Origin: Kineosporia aurantiaca JCM 3230
GTDB taxonomy: Bacteria; Actinomycetota; Actinomycetes; Actinomycetales; Kineosporiaceae
Direction: 5' to 3'
DNA: 64,000 bases
Assembly: GCA_000719025.1 (NCBI GenBank)
Contig: JODP01000006.1
Span: 248,001-312,000, forward strand
Shown here: positions 58,705 to 64,000 of the stretch, piece by piece
Layout of the letters: every line of letters begins with the position of its first letter
Position numbering within the stretch: position 1 is the first letter of the stretch
Notes under the pieces: generated by a model
Seen by the model: only the letters and a program-made list of their open reading frames with translations
What the model was told of the DNA's origin: nothing
Database searches by the model: none
Position numbers and translations under genes: made by a program

Positions 58705-59462
58705 CGACCACGGCGGCGCAGCCGTCCGGTCTGCGCTCGGGCGTGCGCCCGGTCATCGAGGTCCGCGCCCTGCGCAAGACCTACGGCCTGGGTGACACCA
58801 CGGTGCACGCCCTGGCCCGGGTCGACCTGGTCGTCGAGCGCGGCGACTACGTGGCCATCATGGGGGCCTCCGGCTCGGGCAAGTCCACGCTGATGAACAT
58901 CATCGGCTGCCTCGACGGGCCCAGCCAGGGCCAGTACCTGCTCGACGGGGTCGACACCAGCAAGCTCGACGAGCGCCGTCAGGCCCTGGTGCGAAACCGC
59001 AAGATCGGCTTCATCTTCCAGTCGTTCAACCTGATCGCCCGGACCACCGCGCTGGCCAACGTCGAACTGCCGCTGGCCTACGCGGGGGTCAAGGCGGGCG
59101 AGCGCCGGGACCGGGCCCGGGCCGCGCTGGAACGGGTGGGCCTCGGCGACCGGATGGACCACATCCCGTCCCAGCTCTCCGGTGGCCAGCAGCAGCGGGT
59201 GGCGGTGGCCCGGGCCATCGTCACCAACCCGGTGCTCCTGCTCGCCGACGAGCCCACCGGGGCGCTGGACAGTCACAGCACCGCCGACATCCTCGACCTG
59301 TTCGACGATCTCAGCCTGGCCGGGCGCACGCTGTGCGTGATCACCCACGAGGACGAGGTGGCCGCGCGGGCCAAACGGGTCATCCGGCTGATGGACGGGC
59401 AGATCGTGATGGACGAGCGGGTCGCCGGGCTCACCGATCCTCCGCCGGGGGTGTCCCGGTGA
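58701..59462 (+). CDS. MacB/LolD-type ABC transporter ATP-binding protein
   Basis: 253 residues. Walker A GASGSGKSTLMNIIGCLDGPSQGQYLLDG, Q-loop KIGFIFQSFNLI, signature LSGGQQQRVAVARAI, Walker B LLLADEPTGALDS, H-loop ITHEDEVAARAKR. This is the LolD/MacB-type ATPase that drives mechanotransmission exporters rather than conventional pumps. Overlaps both flanking genes by 4 nt (GTGA), so all three are translationally coupled. Confidence 0.94.
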   Translation: MTTTAAQPSGLRSGVRPVIEVRALRKTYGLGDTTVHALARVDLVVERGDYVAIMGASGSGKSTLMNIIGCLDGPSQGQYLLDGVDTSKLDERRQALVRNRKIGFIFQSFNLIARTTALANVELPLAYAGVKAGERRDRARAALERVGLGDRMDHIPSQLSGGQQQRVAVARAIVTNPVLLLADEPTGALDSHSTADILDLFDDLSLAGRTLCVITHEDEVAARAKRVIRLMDGQIVMDERVAGLTDPPPGVSR

Positions 59463-60748
59463 GCCGCTTCCGCGAGGCCGCCCGGTTCGCCGTCCGGGGC
59501 GTCCTGGGCAACAAGATGCGTTCCGCGCTGACCACTCTCGGCATCCTGATCGGGGTCGCGGCGGTGATCATCCTGGTCTCGGTCGGGACCGGATCCTCCG
59601 CCGCGGTGGCCGACCAGATCTCCTCGCTGGGCAGCAACACGCTGACCGTGAGCAGCAGCCAGGGCGGGACCGGAGGACGCGGCGGCACCGGTGGCGGATT
59701 CGGCGGGTTCGGGGGTGGTGGCGGCCGGACCAGTTCCGTCTCCTCCGGCACCCAGACCCGGGCCGCCGAGCTGACCGTGGACGACGCCGGCTCCCTGCTC
59801 GACGCCGACCAGGCGCCGGACGTGAAGGCCGTGGCGCCGACGGTGGCGGCCAGTTCGGTGACCGCGACCTACACCGGCGCAACGCATTCGGTCACCACGT
59901 TCACCGGCACCACCCCGAGCTACCTGAAGATCGAGGACTGGACCGTCGCCCGGGGTTCGGCCTTCACCGACGACGACTACACCGGCCGCAAGCGGGTGGC
60001 GCTGGTCGGCGTGACCGTGGCGACCGACCTGGCCGGCGGCAACGGCAGCGGCCTGCTCGACAAGACCGTGCAGTTCAACGGGGTCGAGTACACCGTCAAG
60101 GGGATCCTCACCTCGAAGGGCACCAGCGGCAACCAGGACCAGGACGACGTGGTCATCGCGCCGCTCACCTCGGTCCAGGACACGCTGACCGGGTACGGCT
60201 CGGTGGACCGGATCACCGTGCAGGCCACCTCGGCCGACACGGTGGACTCGGCGCAGTCCGAGATCGAGGGGATCCTCAACTCCCGGCACAAGACCACCAC
60301 GGCCACGGCCGATTTCACGGTCTCCAACGCCTCCAGCTTCCTGGCCGCGGCCACCAGCAGCACCAAGACACTGACCGTGCTGCTGGCCGCGGTGGCCGCG
60401 ATCTCGCTGCTGGTCGGCGGGATCGGGGTCATGAACATCATGCTGGTCACGGTGACCGAGCGGACCCGGGAGATCGGTATCCGCAAGGCCATCGGGGCGC
60501 AGAAGTTCGACATCGTCAGCCAGTTCCTGATCGAGGCGGTGCTGCTGTCGGTCTTCGGTGGCCTGGTCGGGGTGCTGATCGGGGTGGTCGGCAGCCAGTT
60601 CACCATCGTCGGGGTGAAACCGGTGATCGCGCCGTACTCGGTCGCGCTCTCGTTCGGGGTCTCCGTGCTGATCGGGCTGTTCTTCGGCCTCTACCCGGCG
60701 AACCGGGCCGCCTCGCTGCGCCCGATCGACGCCCTCCGATACGAGTGA
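59459..60748 (+). CDS. MacB-like FtsX-family ABC permease
   Basis: 429 residues. First helix after FREAARFAVRGVLGNKMRSALTTLGILIGVAAVIILVSVG, then a large extracytoplasmic domain containing a Gly-rich insert (residues ~65-94: GGTGGRGGTGGGFGGFGGGGGR), and three C-terminal helices beginning TLTVLLAAVAAISLLVGGIGVMNIMLVTVTERTREIGIRKAIGA, the FtsX/MacB signature. Ends PANRAASLRPIDALRYE, the typical terminus. Exports a peptide, lipid or small molecule together with the adaptor. Confidence 0.94.
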   Translation: MSRFREAARFAVRGVLGNKMRSALTTLGILIGVAAVIILVSVGTGSSAAVADQISSLGSNTLTVSSSQGGTGGRGGTGGGFGGFGGGGGRTSSVSSGTQTRAAELTVDDAGSLLDADQAPDVKAVAPTVAASSVTATYTGATHSVTTFTGTTPSYLKIEDWTVARGSAFTDDDYTGRKRVALVGVTVATDLAGGNGSGLLDKTVQFNGVEYTVKGILTSKGTSGNQDQDDVVIAPLTSVQDTLTGYGSVDRITVQATSADTVDSAQSEIEGILNSRHKTTTATADFTVSNASSFLAAATSSTKTLTVLLAAVAAISLLVGGIGVMNIMLVTVTERTREIGIRKAIGAQKFDIVSQFLIEAVLLSVFGGLVGVLIGVVGSQFTIVGVKPVIAPYSVALSFGVSVLIGLFFGLYPANRAASLRPIDALRYE

Positions 60749-60807
60749 CCCGCCGCCCGTGGGCCGTCAGAAGCGGCCCAGCACAACCAGACCCGGAGCC
60801 GAACGCC

Positions 60808-61545
60808 GTGAACTCCTCCAGCCGACCCGCTGATTCGACCTTCCCGGCCGGGATCGACCGGACCGAGATTGCGCCGGTCCAGCCGCACGCCACTACGGAC
60901 GAGCAGTTTCCGCAGCACCAGGAGTGGGACGGCGAGCCGGTCCAGCCGGCCGACGACGATCTCGACCTGCTGGCCGAAAGTGGCCGCAAGGTAACCAAGG
61001 TCACCGTGGTCCTGATGGCCGCGATCCTGGCCGGGGTCGCGTTCCTCGGTGGCGCGGTGGTGCAGAAGCAGTGGGGATCCAGCTCCAGCACGGGCTTCGG
61101 CGGGGCCGCCGCGGCCGGTGGCCGGCAGGGCGGTTTCGGCGGCGCCGAAGGTTTCGGTGCGGCCGGTGGTTTCGGGGGCGGCGCCGAAGGTGGCTTCGGC
61201 GGCGGGTCCGGTCAGACGGGTCAGACGGGCCAGACGGGCCAGACGGGTCAGACGGGCCAGACGGGTCAGACCGGTCAGACGGGGGGTCAGGGCACTCAGC
61301 AGCAGAGCACGGGTTCCTCGGCCACCCCGGCGGTGGTCGGCACGGTGAGCAAGGTTTCCGGCCGCACGCTGACCGTGAAGAACTTCGGCGGCAAGTCGGT
61401 CACCGTGAAGGTGCCCAAGGGCACGACGATCACGAACTCCTCGGACTCCGCGCTGAAGGGTCTGGCCAAGGGTGCCTCGGTCTCGGTGGTCGGCAGCAAG
61501 GCCGCCGACGGAACCGTCACGGCCACGAGCATCACCGCAAGTTAA
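60808..61545 (+). CDS. Membrane-anchored DUF5666-type protein with Gly-rich and GQT repeats
   Basis: 245 residues from GTG 60808 (GGAG upstream; GTG 60745 is in frame and overlaps the previous stop). Acidic N-terminus, one membrane helix (VTVVLMAAILAGVAFLGGAVV), then an extracellular FGG-rich region (GFGGAAAAGGRQGGFGG, GGFGGGAEGGFGGG), eight GQT tripeptides and a C-terminal beta domain (VVGTVSKVSGRTLTVKNFGGKSVTVKVPKGTTIT) matching DUF5666. It is fourth in the exporter operon. Role unknown; likely an envelope accessory. Confidence 0.85.
   Translation: MNSSSRPADSTFPAGIDRTEIAPVQPHATTDEQFPQHQEWDGEPVQPADDDLDLLAESGRKVTKVTVVLMAAILAGVAFLGGAVVQKQWGSSSSTGFGGAAAAGGRQGGFGGAEGFGAAGGFGGGAEGGFGGGSGQTGQTGQTGQTGQTGQTGQTGQTGGQGTQQQSTGSSATPAVVGTVSKVSGRTLTVKNFGGKSVTVKVPKGTTITNSSDSALKGLAKGASVSVVGSKAADGTVTATSITAS
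61210..61281 (+). repeat. Eight 9-bp repeats encoding GQT
   Basis: GGTCAGACG with GGCCAGACG variants, eight units in frame within the DUF5666-type gene, followed by GGQ. A microsatellite-like tract that can change length by slippage without frameshift. Confidence 0.9.
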
Positions 61546-61573
61546 CGTCTTTCGACAGAAGGAGAACCGACCG

Positions 61574-62035
61574 ATGGTTCGCAACCGCCGGGTCCTGACC
61601 ACGGCCGCCCTGGCTCCGCTGCTCGTGCTCACCCTGGCCGCGTGCGGGGGTGGCTCCTCGTCGGCGACGTCCGCCGGCGCCGGTCAGGCCACCTCCGGGG
61701 CCAACGGTTACGGCGGCCGGGGCAACGGTGGCGGGTTCCAGAACAACGGGCAGTTCCAGAAGATCCAGGAGTGCCTGTCCGCCGCCGGGATCAGCCTGCC
61801 CACGCCGAGCGCCCGGCCCAGCGGGTCGGCCGGCGCCCGGCCCAGCGACCGGCCCTCGTTCAGCCCGGGCGCCACGCCCTCCGGCGGTTTCCGGGGCGGC
61901 AACGGCGGCGGTGGCTTCGGGGGCAACAGCGAGATGGGCAAGGTGCTGCAGAGCAAGGCCGCCCAGGCCGCGCTGAAGGCCTGCGGGATCGACATGACGG
62001 CCCGGCCCACGGCGACGCCGACCGCCAGCAGCTGA
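61574..62035 (+). CDS. Gly-rich lipoprotein of exporter operon
   Basis: 153 residues from ATG 61574 (GAAGGAG upstream). Lipoprotein signal with lipobox LAAC at about residues 21-24 (MVRNRRVLTTAALAPLLVLTLAACGGG). The mature part has Gly/Asn tracts (NGYGGRGNGGGFQNNGQ; GGFRGGNGGGGFGGNS), a short helix with two Cys flanking it (KIQECLSAAGISLP; QAALKACGIDM) and Pro/Ser/Arg linkers. The Cys pair could form a disulfide. No family recognised. Last gene of the exporter operon, followed by a strong hairpin. Confidence 0.82.
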   Translation: MVRNRRVLTTAALAPLLVLTLAACGGGSSSATSAGAGQATSGANGYGGRGNGGGFQNNGQFQKIQECLSAAGISLPTPSARPSGSAGARPSDRPSFSPGATPSGGFRGGNGGGGFGGNSEMGKVLQSKAAQAALKACGIDMTARPTATPTASS

Positions 62036-62049
62036 ATCCGGTCGACGCA

Positions 62050-62082
62050 GAAAGTCCCGGTGGTCCGACCACCGGGACTTTC
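62050..62082. terminator. Perfect 15-bp hairpin terminator
   Basis: GAAAGTCCCGGTGGT / ACCACCGGGACTTTC around CCG, 14 nt after the lipoprotein stop and 16 nt past the convergent gene's stop. Probably ends transcription from both sides. Confidence 0.85.
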
Positions 62083-62098
62083 GGCGTTGGGGGACGAC

Positions 62099-62683
62099 TC
62101 AGGCGCGGGTGTCGAACAGCAGCCCGTCCTGCACCACCGAGGCCAGCGTGCTCGCGCTGATCCCGGCGTTCTGGATCAGGTCGGACAGGCTGGTGCCGCT
62201 CTGCAGCTGCTGCAGCAGCGAGGTCGAGTCGGTGTCCAGCAGCGAGCTGAGCGAGTCCAGCGTGTCCTGCTGGTCCTGGGTCAGGCTGCCGCTCAGCAGG
62301 CCGGTCACACTGCTGTCGTCGGTGGACGAGGAGAAGGACGGGGGCGGGGGCGGCGGGCCCTGGGGCGGGCCCTGCGGCAGGCCCACCTGATCGATCAGCG
62401 AGTCGATCATCTCGTCGGCGTTCGCCGAGGAGGCCTGGTCGGAGGGCATTCCGGCCTTGAGCGCGGCGGTCAGGTCGTCCCGGGAGACGCCCTGCGCCTC
62501 GGCCACGTCGGCCAGGCTCTTCCCGTCCTGCAACTGACTGGCCAGGTCGCTGGTGCTCAGGCCCAGGGCCTTGGCGGCGACGCCGAGCGGGCCACCGTTC
62601 TGCTGGGCCTGGTTACGCTGGCTGGCCAGCGCCTGCATCGCCCGGGACGCGTACGAGCTACTGCTGATCGAACTGACGGACAT
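62099..62683 (-). CDS. Helical-repeat hypothetical protein
   Basis: 194 residues from ATG 62683 (AAGGGAG upstream; an earlier ATG at 62722 is less likely). Ser-rich N-terminus (SVSSISSSSYASRAMQALASQ), then repeats of about 20-25 residues: TSDLASQLQDGKSLADVAEAQGVSRDDLTAALKAG, and LLQQLQSGTSLSDLIQNAGISASTLASVVQDG, separated by a Pro-rich hinge (GPPQGPPPPPP). The (S/T)LxDLxxxxGIS pattern is seen in small actinobacterial and Gram-positive proteins of unknown role. No signal peptide. Function unknown. Confidence 0.75.
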   Translation of the reverse strand: MSVSSISSSSYASRAMQALASQRNQAQQNGGPLGVAAKALGLSTSDLASQLQDGKSLADVAEAQGVSRDDLTAALKAGMPSDQASSANADEMIDSLIDQVGLPQGPPQGPPPPPPSFSSSTDDSSVTGLLSGSLTQDQQDTLDSLSSLLDTDSTSLLQQLQSGTSLSDLIQNAGISASTLASVVQDGLLFDTRA

Positions 62684-62915
62684 CAGATCCGGCTCCCTTC
62701 CCTGGCGGCCGGTTTTGGCCACACCTGGGTTGTCGTCCGCCCCGGCCCGGTCTTCAGGAATTACTGGCGGCTCACAGAGCCTTCACATCCAGCGAGGGGC
62801 GGGAAAACCACGGGCGGCCGGTCCCGCGCCGGGGGTACAGTTCTAGATCTCATGAAACATCCTCGTAGCATCTGAGCCCAGAGTCGCCGACCTACACCTG
62901 AGAGTGTGACTGCAG

Positions 62916-64000
62916 TGAGCAACCAGATCCTTCCCGCCGCCGGCCTGCGCGTCCTGCTGCTGGAGAACATCCACCCCGACGCGATCGCCGCCTTCGAGGC
63001 GGTCGGTGCCGAGGTCACCTCGGTGGTCGGCGCTCTGGACGAGGACGAGCTGATCCAGCAGGCGGCCGGCGTCCACCTGCTGGGTATCCGGTCCAAGACC
63101 AACGTCACCGAGCGGGTCCTGGCCGAGCTGCCGGACCTGCTGGCGATCGGCGCCTTCTGCATCGGCACCAACCAGATCGACGTGACCGCCGCCCAGGGTC
63201 GCGGGATCGCCGTCTTCAACGCACCGTTCTCGAACACCCGCAGCGTGGTCGAGCTGGCACTGGCCGAGATCATCGCGATGACCCGTCGGCTGACCGAGAA
63301 GGACCGCGGCATGCACGCGGGGATCTGGGACAAGTCGGCCACCGGCCTGCACGAGGTGCGCGGGCGCACGCTCGGCATCGTCGGCTACGGCAACATCGGC
63401 ACCCAGCTCTCGGTACTGGCCGAGAACCTGGGCATGGACGTGGTGTTCTACGACACCGCCGACCGGCTCCCGCTGGGTACCGCCAAGCCGGTCATGTCGC
63501 TGGAGGCCCTGCTCGGCCAGGCCGATGTGGTGACCCTGCACGTGGACGGACGTAAGGGCAACGCCGACTTCTTCGGGGACGAGCAGTTCGCCCTGATGAA
63601 GCCGGGCAGCCTGTTCCTGAACCTGTCCCGCGGCTTCGTCGTCGACCAGGAGGCGCTGCGCCGTCGTCTGGAGACCGGCCACCTGGCCGGCGCGGCGATC
63701 GACGTGTTCCCGGAGGAGCCGAAGGCCCGCGGCGACAAGTTCGTCTCCCCGCTGCAGGGCATGCCCAACGTCATCCTGACCCCGCACATCGGTGGCTCCA
63801 CCGAGGAGGCGCAGAAGGACATCGGCCGGTTCGTGGCGGGCAAGCTGCGCGACTACGTGTTGCACGGTTCCACCGCGCTGAGCATCAACTTCCCGCAGCT
63901 GGCCACCCCGGAGCACGAGGCCACCCGGCTGGTGCACATCCACCGCAACACGCCGGGCGTGCTGGCCGCGATCAACAGCGTGCTGGCCGAGGAGAAGGTC
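62916..64000 (+). CDS. serA: D-3-phosphoglycerate dehydrogenase, partial
   Basis: First 361 residues; the 3' end is beyond the window. Catalyses the first step of serine synthesis. NAD-binding LGIVGYGNIGTQ (GxGxxG), catalytic Arg in FLNLSRGFVVDQ, Glu in AAIDVFPEEPK and His in ILTPHIGGSTEEAQ. After LSINFPQL the ACT domain begins (TRLVHIHRNTPGVLAAINSVLAEEKV), as in E. coli-type SerA (~410 residues), rather than the long mycobacterial form with an ASB domain. GTG 62916 chosen; GTG 62907 is in frame. No serine riboswitch was seen in the 230-bp upstream region. Confidence 0.93.

Noticed and set aside
61210..61281. Possible phase-variation tract
   Set aside because: Nine-bp units keep the frame whatever the copy number, so no on/off switching is expected.
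62684..62915. Serine or other riboswitch upstream of serA
   Set aside because: No conserved secondary structure or known riboswitch core was visible in the 230 bp.

Overview
The window is high-GC DNA with strong G/C at third codon positions, GTG starts, 4-nt ATGA/GTGA-type overlaps, Shine-Dalgarno (SD) sequences of the GGAGG class and typical actinobacterial families (SigE-type ECF sigma factor, DrrA/DrrB-like ABC-2 exporter, DUF4097, SpoIIE phosphatase with 7TM sensor, HxlR/NmrA pair). It is chromosomal DNA of an actinomycete, plausibly a sporulating or motile lineage such as the Kineosporiales; the genus is inference. I see no rRNA, tRNA, CRISPR array, transposase or prophage.

Layout. 1-4.2 kb: a minus-strand YtfQ/R/T-like sugar ABC importer (cut by the left edge) with a DeoR regulator upstream of it. 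4.4-9.2 kb: a secreted ScyD-like propeller protein, a divergent HxlR/NmrA redox pair, a small membrane protein, an orphan ribbon-helix-helix (RHH) protein and a cytochrome P450. 9.7-13.8 kb: an unusual multidomain protein (9723-11420), a VOC protein, a secreted protein and an unknown. 14-19.6 kb: a tight catabolic operon of glutamine-synthetase-like ligase, nitrilase-fold amidohydrolase, class I amidotransferase and APC permease, then a four-copy palindromic repeat and a GntR/FadR regulator with a perfect FadR-type operator. 19.6-29.8 kb: helical-repeat protein, hydrolases, TetR and LysR regulators beside their probable targets, DapA, YciI, MOSC, DODA-type dioxygenase and small hypotheticals. 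29.8-38.3 kb: SigE/anti-sigma pair, a kinesin-light-chain-type TPR protein, two paralogous secreted proteins, a protein with an internal duplication and a cysteine-rich DUF1540 protein. 38.2-44.2 kb: LysR/MFS divergent pair, then an RHH-DUF4097-DrrA-DrrB operon. 44.6-54.6 kb: a giant 2534-residue GAF-PAS-GGDEF-EAL protein followed by a 7TM-PAS-SpoIIE phosphatase. 54.6-62 kb: a two-component system divergent from a MacAB-like export operon with two Gly-rich accessory proteins. 62-64 kb: a helical-repeat protein and serA, cut by the right edge.

The most interesting parts are: the MacAB-like operon, in which four of the five encoded proteins carry the same FGGG-type low-complexity tracts and whose divergent promoter holds two PhoP-type direct repeats; the giant cyclic-di-GMP protein with about 1800 residues of low-complexity and heptad-like sequence including ten in-frame 18-bp units; tandem TGACGTCA boxes directly in front of an RHH gene; the ligase-nitrilase-amidotransferase-permease cluster with a FadR-like operator; and the 9723-11420 protein, whose C-terminal domain resembles no family I can name with confidence. 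Start codons were re-chosen for many genes from SD position and domain boundaries; where uncertain this is stated.
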